Source of the DNA: JACMMS01 sp043758775
GTDB lineage: Bacteria; Pseudomonadota; Gammaproteobacteria; Burkholderiales; Methylophilaceae
Reading direction: 5' to 3'
Length of the DNA: 34,797 nucleotides
Assembly (NCBI GenBank): GCA_043758775.1
Contig: JAYVMU010000029.1
Coordinates: forward strand, 1 to 34,797
Shown here: positions 1 to 8,888 of the stretch, one piece after another
Layout: every line of letters starts with the position of its first letter
Numbering within the stretch: the first letter of the stretch is position 1
Program-made: the position numbers and the translations under genes
Notes under the pieces: model-generated
What the model saw: the letters and a program-made list of their open reading frames with translations, nothing else
What the model was told of the DNA's origin: nothing
Databases searched by the model: none

Positions 1-152
1 AAAAATGCTGTGTTAGGCATTAATGAAGAAAGCTGGAGCGGCTCAATCGCCGCTTCTAACTTAAACTTGAGCTTTTATGCTTGGTGCAAAGGTCTCATAC
101 TATTAAAAAAATTATATTTTTGAGTATACGAAAAATCTACAAGTTAAATTTT
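1..152. other. Region upstream of argC, no assigned gene
   Basis: Frame 1 is open from the first base to a TGA at 121-123 (40 codons). It could be the end of an upstream gene cut by the window edge, but I do not recognise the peptide, and the last third is a run of A and T that reads like intergenic DNA. No tRNA or clear terminator is visible. The part just before the argC start is AT-rich and probably holds its leader. Confidence 0.3.
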
Positions 153-1208
153 ATGCAAAATAAAACACTGAAAGTTGGTATCGTTGGTGGCACGGGCTAT
201 ACGGGTGTTGAGCTATTGCGCCTGCTGGCGGTGCACCCTAATGCTGAAATAGTTGCAGTTACCTCACGCGGTGAGGCTGGTATACCAGTCGCTGATATGT
301 TTTCTAGCTTACGTGGCTATGTCAATGTGCTGTTTTCTGATCCTGCAACTGTTGATTTAAGCGCATGCGATGTCGTATTTTTTGCAACGCCGAATGGTAT
401 TGCCATGCAACAAACGCGCGATTTGCTTGCCAAAGGTGTAAGAGTGATTGATTTGGCGGCTGATTTTCGAATTCAGGATATTGCTACTTGGGAGAAATGG
501 TATGGCATGTCGCATGCATGCCCTGATTTAGTGGCAGAAGCGATATATGGATTGCCCGAATTAAATCGCGCTAAAATTCGTACAGCACAATTGGTGGCTA
601 ATCCTGGGTGCTACCCAACCTCTGTACAGCTTGGTTTTATGCCATTACTTGAAGCAGGTGTTGTAGATGTGCAACATTTGATTGCAGATGTTAAATCTGG
701 TGTGAGCGGTGCGGGGCGTAAAGCAGAGGTTTCTTCACTATTCGCCGAAGCGGGTGATAATTTTAAAGCCTATGCTGTGAGCGGTCATCGGCATCAGCCT
801 GAAATTAGTCAAGGGTTGCACAATATGCTACAGCCAAATACAAGCCAACATAAGGTTGGCCTGACGTTTGTGCCGCATTTGATACCGCTTGTTAGAGGTA
901 TACATGCTACTCTGTATGCTACTTTAACTAAGGATGTTGACTTGCAGAGCTTGTTTGAAGCGCGGTATATAAATGAGCGCTTTGTTGATGTGCTGCCAAA
1001 AGGCTCACATCCTGAAACACGGTCTGTACGTGGGTCTAACCAATGCCGTCTTGCAGTACATCGTCCACAAGGTGGTGATAAAGTAGTCGTGTTATCGGTC
1101 ATTGATAACTTGGTAAAAGGTGCAGCAGGGCAAGCTGTGCAAAACATGAATATTATGTTTGGTTTTTCTGAGAATACAGGTTTAGAAATTGTGCCTTTGT
1201 TGCCATAG
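153..1208 (+). CDS. argC: N-acetyl-gamma-glutamyl-phosphate reductase
   Basis: ArgC performs the third step of arginine biosynthesis, the NADPH-dependent reduction of N-acetylglutamyl phosphate to the semialdehyde, in the cytosol. The protein is 351 residues, normal for the family. It opens with the Rossmann motif GIVGGTGYTGVELLRLL (about 9-25), has the catalytic cysteine in NPGCYPT (Cys153), and keeps the SGVSGAGRKA and SGHRHQPEI stretches typical of ArgC. The frame is open further upstream to 81, but the ATG at 153 puts the N-terminus directly before the first beta strand, so I prefer it. No strong Shine-Dalgarno is seen. The gene is 20 bases from the next one and probably leads a plus-strand operon ending at erpA. 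Confidence 0.96.
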   Translation: MQNKTLKVGIVGGTGYTGVELLRLLAVHPNAEIVAVTSRGEAGIPVADMFSSLRGYVNVLFSDPATVDLSACDVVFFATPNGIAMQQTRDLLAKGVRVIDLAADFRIQDIATWEKWYGMSHACPDLVAEAIYGLPELNRAKIRTAQLVANPGCYPTSVQLGFMPLLEAGVVDVQHLIADVKSGVSGAGRKAEVSSLFAEAGDNFKAYAVSGHRHQPEISQGLHNMLQPNTSQHKVGLTFVPHLIPLVRGIHATLYATLTKDVDLQSLFEARYINERFVDVLPKGSHPETRSVRGSNQCRLAVHRPQGGDKVVVLSVIDNLVKGAAGQAVQNMNIMFGFSENTGLEIVPLLP

Positions 1209-1228
1209 TTATTGTTTAAAATACCGGC

Positions 1229-1606
1229 ATGAAACCAGTCCGCAGGAAGATTAGGCGCCACTTTGGCCTCACCGCCAAACAGGTCGCAGTGCGCTCACAA
1301 CGGCCTTGGTATTTTCAGTGGCTAGTGTCGGGTTTATTATTAGCAATAGGGTTTATTTTTGCTTATTGGTTCCTTAATGGAGGTGTAAATGGCGATTTAC
1401 GTGAAAAAATGCGGCAAACAGCGCTTGAAAATCAAGCACTTCAGACCAAAGTAGTAGCCATGGAACGTGACCTGCAAATCAAGCAGGCTATGCAAGATAC
1501 TCTTGCTAAAGAGTTGACAAGCGTGCAAGATGAAAGTATCAAAATTAAAGCAGATTTGATTTTTTACAAAAACATGCTGGATAATAAAACGCCTAATAAG
1601 CGCTAG
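1229..1606 (+). CDS. Short membrane-anchored coiled-coil protein (DUF6776-like)
   Basis: Function unknown. The 125-residue protein has a basic, Arg/Lys-rich N-terminus (1-25), one transmembrane segment (about 28-49) and then a heptad-like coiled coil (about 58-115) ending in an LIFYKNML-type stretch. This matches, from memory, the N-terminal half of the inner-membrane DUF6776 proteins found next to bactofilin and erpA in betaproteobacteria. Those I recall as about twice this length, so the C-terminal globular part seems absent here. The stop codon abuts the ATG of the next open frame, consistent with co-transcription with bactofilin. The topology is clear and the family assignment is tentative. 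Confidence 0.7.
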   Translation: MKPVRRKIRRHFGLTAKQVAVRSQRPWYFQWLVSGLLLAIGFIFAYWFLNGGVNGDLREKMRQTALENQALQTKVVAMERDLQIKQAMQDTLAKELTSVQDESIKIKADLIFYKNMLDNKTPNKR

Positions 1607-1663
1607 ATGTTATTGAAAGTAATTAGCAGTAAAATAAATAAAGTCGTATTAAAGGAAATCACC

Positions 1664-2077
1664 GTGTTTTTTAAGAAGAATAATAAAGCGCAAAACAGAA
1701 TTGATACACTTATTAGTGCAGAAACGCGTATTGAGGGAGATATACAGTTTTCTGGCGGCTTGCGCATTGATGGCACCATACAAGGCAATGTGACAGAGCT
1801 GACGACTACACCGAGTACGCTTATTGTTGGTGAGCATGGTCGTATTGACGGCGCAGTGAAGGCGTCAAAGATATTTATTGTGGGTAGAGTGGTTGGTCAA
1901 GTGACGGCTAGCCAATTTATAGAATTACAAACAAAAGCAAAAGTAATAGGTGATTTGCACTATAAATCACTTGAAATGCATACTGGTGCAGTGATTGAAG
2001 GCAAGTTAGTTTATTTGAGCGAAGCTACAAGTACTGATTCTGCCACAGAGTTTGATGACCCATTATTGCAGTCCTAA
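1664..2077 (+). CDS. Bactofilin family cytoskeletal protein
   Basis: Bactofilins polymerise without nucleotide into filaments that scaffold cell-envelope enzymes. The core shows the short beta-helix repeats of the family: SAETRIEGDIQFSGGLRIDG, then GNVTEL, LIVGEHGRIDGAVKA, IFIVGRVVGQVTA and VIGDLHYKSLEM. The frame is open back to an ATG at 1607, but a GTG at 1664 is preceded by AAGGA seven bases upstream and gives the usual short start (FFKKNNKAQ), so I place the start there (137 residues). The polar N- and C-terminal tails are typical. Its neighbour, a membrane coiled-coil protein, could be its anchor (inference). Confidence 0.9.
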   Translation: MFFKKNNKAQNRIDTLISAETRIEGDIQFSGGLRIDGTIQGNVTELTTTPSTLIVGEHGRIDGAVKASKIFIVGRVVGQVTASQFIELQTKAKVIGDLHYKSLEMHTGAVIEGKLVYLSEATSTDSATEFDDPLLQS

Positions 2078-2130
2078 TAAAAGAGATGATTAATTTAACG
2101 TACTAAATTTGAAAGTATAAGGAGTACAAC

Positions 2131-2496
2131 ATGAATGCAGTAACAGATTTAGCCGATGTAGAAATGCCAGCACCTTTGGTGTTTACCGATAATGCGGCAA
2201 AAAAAGTGAAAGAACTGATTGAAGAAGAAGGCTCACCAGATTTAAAACTCCGCGTATTTGTGAGTGGTGGTGGCTGTTCTGGCTTTCAATACGGATTTAC
2301 TTTTGAAGAAGAAGTAAATGAAGATGATACGCAAGTGCAGAAAGATACTGTGACTCTGTTAATTGATCCAATGAGTCTGCAATATCTTATGGGCGCAGAG
2401 ATTGATTACCAAGATAGCTTACAAGGCTCACAGTTCGTGATTCGTAACCCACAAGCAACAACTACTTGCGGTTGCGGTTCATCTTTTTCAGTCTAA
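2131..2496 (+). CDS. erpA: Iron-sulfur cluster insertion protein ErpA
   Basis: ErpA is an A-type carrier that delivers [4Fe-4S] or [2Fe-2S] clusters to apo-proteins in the cytosol. The 121-residue protein has the three conserved cysteines: Cys49 in SGGGCSGFQYGF, and Cys113 and Cys115 in TTTCGCGSSFSV at the C-terminus. The start has a strong AAGGAG at the right spacing. It is the last gene of the plus-strand group, followed by a long hairpin. The position after bactofilin is common in betaproteobacteria. Within the A-type family, ErpA fits better than IscA because of the N-terminal extension and context. Confidence 0.95.
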   Translation: MNAVTDLADVEMPAPLVFTDNAAKKVKELIEEEGSPDLKLRVFVSGGGCSGFQYGFTFEEEVNEDDTQVQKDTVTLLIDPMSLQYLMGAEIDYQDSLQGSQFVIRNPQATTTCGCGSSFSV

Positions 2497-2508
2497 GCAC
2501 TATATTCA

Positions 2509-2540
2509 AATTTCAGCAATCAAATCTGATTGCTGAAATT
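2509..2540. terminator. 14-bp hairpin between convergent genes
   Basis: A perfect 14-bp stem (2509-2522 with 2527-2540) around a 4-base loop sits between erpA and the convergent ferredoxin gene. There is no good T-run after it on either strand, so it may slow rather than fully stop polymerase, or may protect the mRNA 3' end. Confidence 0.6.
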
Positions 2541-2597
2541 ATAGAGGGCGGTTTATCGTCTCCGTTTGTATTTAATCGCTTATTTAAGATTGCTGTA

Positions 2598-2912
2598 CTA
2601 TAAAACTACTAGTCGTTCTACGATTTTCTCATTGATGAGATGAGATTCTATAATCTCGTCTAGATCATGATGATCAATAAACGTATACCACACGGCCTGT
2701 GGGTATATCACCATTAATGGCCCTTCAGCACAGCGATCAAAACAACCTGCACGATTAACCCGCGTTTTATGTTTGCCATTTAAACCTAACTTTTTAATGC
2801 GCGCTTTCATGTAATCAAACGCTGCAACTGCACCTTTATCCGCACAGCACGATTCACCGTCGTCACGTTGGTTTAGACAAAAGAAAACATGATACTGAAA
2901 ATGGTTACTCAT
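2598..2912 (-). CDS. Thioredoxin-like (2Fe-2S) ferredoxin domain protein
   Basis: Small cytosolic electron carrier of the thioredoxin-fold [2Fe-2S] ferredoxin family. The 104-residue protein has a cysteine pattern suited to binding one cluster: Cys12 (FFCLNQR), Cys22/Cys23 (ESCCADKG), and Cys57 and Cys61 in GCFDRCAEGP. The last motif, followed by MVIYP, is characteristic of the family. It lies 26 bases behind the tonB-like gene in the same direction, so it is probably the last gene of the mpl operon. Its redox partner is unknown. The sequence shows the fold and cluster; a specific pathway does not follow from it. Confidence 0.85.
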   Translation of the reverse strand: MSNHFQYHVFFCLNQRDDGESCCADKGAVAAFDYMKARIKKLGLNGKHKTRVNRAGCFDRCAEGPLMVIYPQAVWYTFIDHHDLDEIIESHLINEKIVERLVVL

Positions 2913-2938
2913 TAATTATGGCCTCAAAACTTTGCTAT

Positions 2939-4027
2939 TTATTCCGTTGCTAGATCGTCGTTCTGGGTAAAAGTCCAGGTTCTTGTTACGCTTAAGATAT
3001 CGGTATCTTTGCGAATATTTTCGGGGAAACTTGCATAAGGTGCCCCTAATTCAACGATATGCCGTGCTGCTTCATCTAGAATTTTAGAGCCAGAGCTTTT
3101 GTTAATCTCAATACTTTCTAGACTGCCATCCGCTTTAATGGATACGGTGAGCCTTAATTGGCCATAAAGTTTGTTATCTTTTGCTGCTTGCGGGTAATTG
3201 AGGTTACCAATTTTTTCGATTTTTTGGCGCCATGCCTCAACATATAAGGCAAATCTATATTCTTGAGTGCGTGCCCCAATAAATTTGCGTTTAGGCCGTT
3301 TTTGAAATTCGTCTTGCTGCTTAGCGATGAGCGCTTCTAAGCGGTCAATCTCTAAGGCTTGAGCTGCTAAACTATTGGTATCTAACGACTTGGATAATGC
3401 TTGTTGCTGGCCCTTGTCTGGTTGTGTTGATGTAGCTTGCTGAGCTGGTTGAGGCTCTACTTTATGTATAGCATTTGCCTGTGTTAATAACACTTGCGCT
3501 GGCTTATCTGCTTCTGCAATCTGTTTTTGTTCACGGGCTTCTTGTGCTTGAGCTTGTACAGATTGAGTAGAGTTTTGAGCAGCTGGGCTAGGTTTTACGG
3601 TGGCCTCTGTTAATTTTTGTACAGGTGCGGGTAGCGCTGTTTTCAGCTTGTGATTTTCGTCAGTATTGCCACCACGGTCCAGATTAGCTTGAGCCAACAC
3701 ATCTGCATGCTCGGAAGCCTTAGTCGTTTTAGCATTGACCAGCATAACTTCTAGTGAAGGCAGATTATCTCGCAGTTTCTTTAATTCTGGAGGGGCAAAT
3801 TTAATAGTGAGTATTACCGCGTGTACCGCGAGAGAGATCCATATAGCAATTGCTAATATACTCATTGTCTTCAAATGCGATATCAAAGAGGCGAGTGCGG
3901 TGACTTCGGTTTGTTTCGTAGTTTTGGCGTTAACTATTGCGTCAAGGCTGTTGCCAGCACTAATAATACCGTGGCTTTTAACCAGCGCCGTAGGTTCAAA
4001 ACCAATCGTTGTGCTTGAGTTTTTCAA
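2939..4027 (-). CDS. Energy transducer TonB-like protein
   Basis: TonB proteins pass the proton-motive force of the inner membrane to outer-membrane receptors. This 362-residue protein has a cytoplasmic N-terminus, one transmembrane segment (about 54-76), a periplasmic motif SLEVMLVNAKT and AQANLDRGGNTDENH typical of a betaproteobacterial TonB subgroup, a long Gln/Ala/Lys-rich linker (about 120-240), and a C-terminal TonB domain (about 260-355) with YPQAAK, GQLRLTVSIKADGSL and FTQ. Its ATG overlaps the mpl stop by four bases, so the two are translationally coupled. No exbB/exbD are nearby. The unusually long cytoplasmic N-terminus could mean the true start lies further in, but the overlap favours this one. 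Confidence 0.85.
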   Translation of the reverse strand: MKNSSTTIGFEPTALVKSHGIISAGNSLDAIVNAKTTKQTEVTALASLISHLKTMSILAIAIWISLAVHAVILTIKFAPPELKKLRDNLPSLEVMLVNAKTTKASEHADVLAQANLDRGGNTDENHKLKTALPAPVQKLTEATVKPSPAAQNSTQSVQAQAQEAREQKQIAEADKPAQVLLTQANAIHKVEPQPAQQATSTQPDKGQQQALSKSLDTNSLAAQALEIDRLEALIAKQQDEFQKRPKRKFIGARTQEYRFALYVEAWRQKIEKIGNLNYPQAAKDNKLYGQLRLTVSIKADGSLESIEINKSSGSKILDEAARHIVELGAPYASFPENIRKDTDILSVTRTWTFTQNDDLATE

Positions 4028-5418
4028 TGCGCCTGCTCATGGAGTTTCTTGAGTAATAACTCATGCACACCACCAAAACCACCGTTACTCATGACCAGCA
4101 CTTGGTCGCCTGGATGTGCAGCTTGTACAATAGCATCGACCATGACGGATAAATCATCATAAACAATCGCCTTATCTTTAATTGGAGCTAAAGTCTCAGC
4201 AGCATCCCAGCCTAGATTTGCACCATAACAAAATACTAAATCAGCATCGGCTAAACTTTGTGGCAGTGCACTTTTCATCACTCCTAGTTTCATGGTATTA
4301 GAACGTGGCTCTAATACAGCTAAAATACGATTTTTACCTACTTTTGCACGCAAACCTGCCACTGTCGTGGTAATTGCGGTAGGGTGATGCGCAAAGTCAT
4401 CGTATACCGTAATGTTATTGACTACACCACGCACTTCCATACGGCGTTTAACATTTTCGAACTGGCTTAAAGCTTCTATTGCAACACTTACCGCAACCCC
4501 AACATGGCGTGCTGCAGCGATAGCGGCAATCGCATTCATGCGGTTATGTTCGCCCATCAGGTTCCAAGTCACGCGACCTTGTAATTGCTGATTAAAGCTG
4601 ACATCAAAGCTGACATATGCATCCGCTGCTCCAAGTTGCCAGCCTTTAACGTCTGCTGTTTCAGTACCAAAAAACTCAACGGGAGTCCAGCAGCCGAGTG
4701 CAATCACGCGCTGTAGACTAGCTTCACGGCCATTGGCTACTACCAAACCAGCTTGTGGCACGGTGCGCACTAGGTGATGAAACTGGGTTTCGATTGCCGT
4801 GATGTCGGCAAAGATATCCGCATGGTCAAATTCTAAATTGTTTAATATGGCAGTACGTGGATGGTAATGCACGAATTTAGAACGCTTGTCGAAGAATGCT
4901 GTGTCATATTCATCAGCTTCAATAACAAAGAATGGTGAGATGCTTTTTGTATCTTGTTTTGGCGTGCTTGGCAGGCGTGCAGAAATACCAAAATTTTGTG
5001 GTACGCCGCCAATTAAAAAGCCGGGGGCCAAACCTGCGTATTCTAGTATCCAAGCTAACATGGAAGATGTAGTAGTTTTGCCATGCGTGCCTGCTACGGC
5101 TAACACCCATTTACCTTGCAATACATTTTCCGCCAGCCATTGCGGACCTGAAATATAGGGTAAATCCTGGTTTAATATTTCTTCCATTAATGGATTGCCG
5201 CGGGTGACCACGTTGCCAATCACATAAATATCAGGGTTTAATGCGGTTTGGTCGGGTGAAAAGCCTTCGATGAGCGCTATGCCTTGCGCTTCTAGCTGAG
5301 TGCTCATCGGTGGATATACATTGGCATCACAACCGGTGACTTTGTGACCGCTAGCCTTAGCCAGCGCTGCGATACCACCCATGAATGTGCCGCATATACC
5401 TAAAATATGAATGTGCAT
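4024..5418 (-). CDS. mpl: UDP-N-acetylmuramate:L-Ala-gamma-D-Glu-mDAP ligase
   Basis: Mpl recycles cell-wall peptides by ligating the tripeptide L-Ala-D-Glu-mDAP to UDP-MurNAc, using ATP, in the cytosol. The 464-residue protein has the Mur-ligase layout: an N-terminal UDP-binding Rossmann part (HILGICGTFMGGIA), the ATP P-loop GTHGKTTT (110-117), the central IEADEYDTAFFDKRSKF stretch and DDFAHHPTA in the C-terminal domain. The GTFMGG and EADEYDTAFFDKRSKF signatures separate Mpl from MurC. It leads a minus-strand operon with the TonB-like and ferredoxin genes. Confidence 0.95.
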   Translation of the reverse strand: MHIHILGICGTFMGGIAALAKASGHKVTGCDANVYPPMSTQLEAQGIALIEGFSPDQTALNPDIYVIGNVVTRGNPLMEEILNQDLPYISGPQWLAENVLQGKWVLAVAGTHGKTTTSSMLAWILEYAGLAPGFLIGGVPQNFGISARLPSTPKQDTKSISPFFVIEADEYDTAFFDKRSKFVHYHPRTAILNNLEFDHADIFADITAIETQFHHLVRTVPQAGLVVANGREASLQRVIALGCWTPVEFFGTETADVKGWQLGAADAYVSFDVSFNQQLQGRVTWNLMGEHNRMNAIAAIAAARHVGVAVSVAIEALSQFENVKRRMEVRGVVNNITVYDDFAHHPTAITTTVAGLRAKVGKNRILAVLEPRSNTMKLGVMKSALPQSLADADLVFCYGANLGWDAAETLAPIKDKAIVYDDLSVMVDAIVQAAHPGDQVLVMSNGGFGGVHELLLKKLHEQAH

Positions 5419-5535
5419 TGCTTTTGCTTACTAATTGGACGTTAAATAATAAAGTTATTGTAACAAACTCAACGCTTTGTTATAGCTTTGGCCAATTAAA
5501 TTTATGGATTAAGTTAATGTAGTAGTGACCTAACA

Positions 5536-6447
5536 CTAGATTAGCCTAATCCCACTCAATTTTTCGGCACATACATCGCGAATAATTTTGACTAAATCTA
5601 TCGCATAGGGCTTAGTCATCATATCCGCAGTTCCCGTGGCATAAAGTTCAGACCAAAGCCCTTTTTTGCCGATGGGTTTGGCAATCACATATTCATGCTC
5701 CACATAACTTTGAATGCCCCAACTAGGTAGGGCAGCGATGCCTCGGCGACTTGCCACCAGCTGCATAATGGCAATGGTGAGTTCCGCAGTACGGCGATTG
5801 TATTGAATATGCTCAGGTGTTAATACCTGGCGAATTACATCAATGCGCGTGTCAGGCACAGGGTAGGTAATTAAGGTCTCATTTGAAAAATCTTCAGCCG
5901 ATAAGCGCAGTTTATTTTTTAACAAATGCTCAGGCGGCAACACTGCCATAATTTCAAATTTGAATAGTGGTAGGTGCGTTAAATCACGACTTTTTTCAGG
6001 CATACCACCGATGACAATATCCGCTTTAGCTTCGTGTAATAAATGCCATGGATCGCTATGGAAACCCGCTACTAAATCAATTTCTACTTCTGGCCAGGCG
6101 CGGCGAAAGGCATCCATCACAGGTGTTAGCCAATCAAAACAGGTGTGACATTCCAACACTATACGTAACTCGCCTGATTGGTCGCTCTTTAAGCGAATCA
6201 AATCACGCTCTGCTTTTTCGAGTGCTTCCAGCATTTCCTTGGCCAGCGCTAATAGGCGGCTACCGGCTGGGGTAAAGCGTATGCCTTGTGCGGTACGATT
6301 AAATAGTGTGATGTCGTAATGCTGCTCTAACACGCGTATTTGATGCGACAGTGCCGATTGCGTCAAGAACACACGTTCGGCTGCATGGGCTAATTTGCCA
6401 GTTTCACTAATGGCAACCAGTGATTTTAGGTGACGAATTTCTAGCAT
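5536..6447 (-). CDS. metR: LysR-family regulator of methionine genes, MetR
   Basis: MetR activates metE (and other methionine genes) with homocysteine as co-inducer. The 303-residue protein begins with the LysR winged helix-turn-helix (about 1-60), including FLTQSALSHQIRVLEQHY, very like MetR (QSALSHQ), followed by a substrate-binding domain. It is divergent from metE with a 124-base gap that holds a perfect TGAA-N5-TTCA box. That arrangement is the classical one for MetR-MetE, which raises the confidence of the specific name. Confidence 0.92.
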   Translation of the reverse strand: MLEIRHLKSLVAISETGKLAHAAERVFLTQSALSHQIRVLEQHYDITLFNRTAQGIRFTPAGSRLLALAKEMLEALEKAERDLIRLKSDQSGELRIVLECHTCFDWLTPVMDAFRRAWPEVEIDLVAGFHSDPWHLLHEAKADIVIGGMPEKSRDLTHLPLFKFEIMAVLPPEHLLKNKLRLSAEDFSNETLITYPVPDTRIDVIRQVLTPEHIQYNRRTAELTIAIMQLVASRRGIAALPSWGIQSYVEHEYVIAKPIGKKGLWSELYATGTADMMTKPYAIDLVKIIRDVCAEKLSGIRLI

Positions 6448-6474
6448 AGTTTAATAATCTATTTTTCATAGATA

Positions 6475-6487
6475 TGAATTTAATTCA
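6475..6487. promoter_or_regulatory. MetR binding box
   Basis: TGAATTTAATTCA is a perfect match to the MetR consensus TGAA-N5-TTCA. It lies in the metR-metE divergent gap, 27 bases from the metR start and 85 from the metE start, so it could serve both activation of metE and autoregulation of metR. Confidence 0.75.
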
Positions 6488-6571
6488 AATTTAACACAAA
6501 AACTTTCGCTTTATTAATATTTTATATTTCATGAGAATGTTGTTTTTGTAAAAAATGAATTGGAATCAGCT

Positions 6572-8863
6572 ATGGCAATAGCACATATATTGGGTTACCC
6601 ACGTATGGGTGAAAAACGTGAGCTTAAGTTTGCATTAGAATCGTATTGGCGAGGGGAAAGTACGGCTGAAGCGTTGCAAACCGTTGCGCAGCAATTGCGA
6701 AAAGCGCATTGGAAAATACAACAGACGGCTGGTTTGTCATTTGTGACCAGTAATGACTTTTCTTTGTATGACCATGTGCTAGATCATGCCGTGTTATTTG
6801 GCATTACACCAGCACGGTTTAATAAAAAACCATTTGGTGAGAAAAATGCGCCGCCAGAAAGCACTTATTTTGCCTTTGCGCGCGGTAATTTAGAGCAACC
6901 AGCTATGGAAATGCCTAAATGGTTTGATACAAACTATCATTACATTGTGCCAGAGTTAAATGCGGATACAACATTTAGCATCAACGCACATGACTTTTCA
7001 AGCCAAATTGACGAGGCTCAGCGACTTAATGCATTGGTTAAACCTGTGTTACTTGGCCCTGTGAGCCTATTGTATTTAAGCAAAGCCAAAGGTATCAATA
7101 AGTTAGATTTTCTCGGCACCTTGGCACAGCAGTATGCACACCTACTAAGAGAGTTGCAGCATAAAAAAATTGAATGGGTACAAATTGATGAGCCCATTCT
7201 TGCACTGGATTTAGACGAAACCTGGTTAAAAGCTTTTGCAAAGGCCTACACTTATTTTAGGGCCTCACGACCAAAACTACTGCTAATGACATACTTTGCA
7301 AACGTAGCGCGTTATCAAACCACTATTAGTGAATTAGCCATTGATGGCGTTCACTTGGATTTAGTGCGTGCACCAGAGCAATTGGCATCGTGGGTCAATG
7401 CTGTACCTGCACATTGGGTGCTTTCTGCAGGTGTAATTGATGGGCGTAATATTTGGCGTACCGATTTAGATAAAACGCTAGATTATCTTGCTCCGTGGGC
7501 AAAGCGTTTAGGCGAGCGCTTGTGGCTTGCGCCTAGTTGTTCTTTATTGCACGTGCCAGCAACAATAAAGCACGAGCTGATGATGGATAGTGAGATTAAA
7601 TCTTGGTTAGCTTATGCTGATGAAAAATTGCTAGAGCTGCAAGTATTAACCAAAGCCATTAACCATGGTATTGAATCCGTGGCGGATGAGTTAAGACTAT
7701 CGCGTAAAGCCATTTACTCGCGCAGCCATTCTAAACGTGTACATGTAAAAGAGGTACAACAGCGTTTAAGTGGTTTAGATTCAATATCTGAAAACCGTGC
7801 AAGCCATTTTGTCCAACGAGCAACAGTGCAAAAGCTACGCTTAAACCTGCCTTTATTACCGACTACTACAATTGGTTCATTTCCGCAAACCGCAGATATT
7901 AGGACAACGCGAGCTGCCTTTAAAAAAGGCAGTATAGATGTGCAAACCTACCATGCGCAAATTGAAAGTCATATTGCCTATGCGATTGAACAGCAAGAGC
8001 AACTTGGCTTGGATGTGCTGGTGCATGGTGAGGCAGAACGTAATGATATGGTGGAATATTTTGGTGAGCAGCTAGCCGGCTATGTATTTAGTCAAAATGG
8101 CTGGGTACAAAGTTATGGATCACGTTGCGTTAAACCGCCTGTTATTTATGGGGATGTGCATAGGCCTAATGCAATAACTGTAGATACCGCGAAGTTTGCA
8201 CAATCACTCACCAAAAAACACATGAAAGGCATGCTTACAGGGCCAATTACCATGTTGCAATGGTCTTTTGTACGCGACGATCAAGCTCGTGAAACGACTG
8301 CATTGCAGTTGGCGCTAGCCATACGTGACGAAGTGGACGATTTACAAAAAGCAGGTATTGCGATTATTCAAATTGACGAAGCCGCCTTGCGCGAAGGCTT
8401 GCCGCTACAAAGAGCCGCTTGGGGGCACTACCTTAATTGGGCAGTACGCGCATTTAAACTTACCGCCAGCGTGGCAGAAGATACCACGCAGATTCATACG
8501 CATATGTGTTATTCGGAGTTTAATGACATATTGCCGGCGATTGCCGCCATGGATGCAGACGTCATTACTATTGAAACCTCACGCTCGGCCATGGAATTGC
8601 TAGACGACTTTGGTAAGTTTGTATACCCAAATGAGATAGGCCCAGGTGTTTACGATATTCACTCACCGCGCGTACCGAGTGTAGAGGCGATGGAAAAACT
8701 CATGCTGCGTGCAATTGAAGTCATTCCTGTTGAGCGGCTTTGGATTAACCCGGATTGCGGCCTCAAAACGCGCGGCTGGAAAGAGACAAATGAAGCGTTG
8801 AAAAACATGGTGCTAGTGGCGAAAAAATTGCGTGTGCAGCTAGCTGACAAGCAAGTCGCTTAA
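6572..8863 (+). CDS. metE: Cobalamin-independent methionine synthase
   Basis: MetE methylates homocysteine from 5-methyltetrahydropteroyl-polyglutamate without B12. The 763-residue protein has both barrels: the N-terminal one starts with ILGYPRMGEKRELKFALE, and the catalytic C-terminal one begins near TTTIGSFPQTADIR. The zinc ligands His644 and Cys646 (HTHMCYSEF) and Cys729 (NPDCGLKTRGW) are all present; they sit three residues later than in E. coli. A TTG at 6560 would extend the N-terminus by four residues, but the ATG at 6572 gives the usual start. It is driven divergently from metR. A B12-dependent isozyme, metH, lies 9 kb downstream. Confidence 0.97.
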   Translation: MAIAHILGYPRMGEKRELKFALESYWRGESTAEALQTVAQQLRKAHWKIQQTAGLSFVTSNDFSLYDHVLDHAVLFGITPARFNKKPFGEKNAPPESTYFAFARGNLEQPAMEMPKWFDTNYHYIVPELNADTTFSINAHDFSSQIDEAQRLNALVKPVLLGPVSLLYLSKAKGINKLDFLGTLAQQYAHLLRELQHKKIEWVQIDEPILALDLDETWLKAFAKAYTYFRASRPKLLLMTYFANVARYQTTISELAIDGVHLDLVRAPEQLASWVNAVPAHWVLSAGVIDGRNIWRTDLDKTLDYLAPWAKRLGERLWLAPSCSLLHVPATIKHELMMDSEIKSWLAYADEKLLELQVLTKAINHGIESVADELRLSRKAIYSRSHSKRVHVKEVQQRLSGLDSISENRASHFVQRATVQKLRLNLPLLPTTTIGSFPQTADIRTTRAAFKKGSIDVQTYHAQIESHIAYAIEQQEQLGLDVLVHGEAERNDMVEYFGEQLAGYVFSQNGWVQSYGSRCVKPPVIYGDVHRPNAITVDTAKFAQSLTKKHMKGMLTGPITMLQWSFVRDDQARETTALQLALAIRDEVDDLQKAGIAIIQIDEAALREGLPLQRAAWGHYLNWAVRAFKLTASVAEDTTQIHTHMCYSEFNDILPAIAAMDADVITIETSRSAMELLDDFGKFVYPNEIGPGVYDIHSPRVPSVEAMEKLMLRAIEVIPVERLWINPDCGLKTRGWKETNEALKNMVLVAKKLRVQLADKQVA

Positions 8864-8888
8864 GCTTGAGTTAATGCATAAACTTCAT

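Noticed and set aside
809..1261. 150-codon minus-strand frame over the end of argC
   Set aside because: Antisense to well-conserved ArgC and overlapping the next gene start; no recognisable protein.
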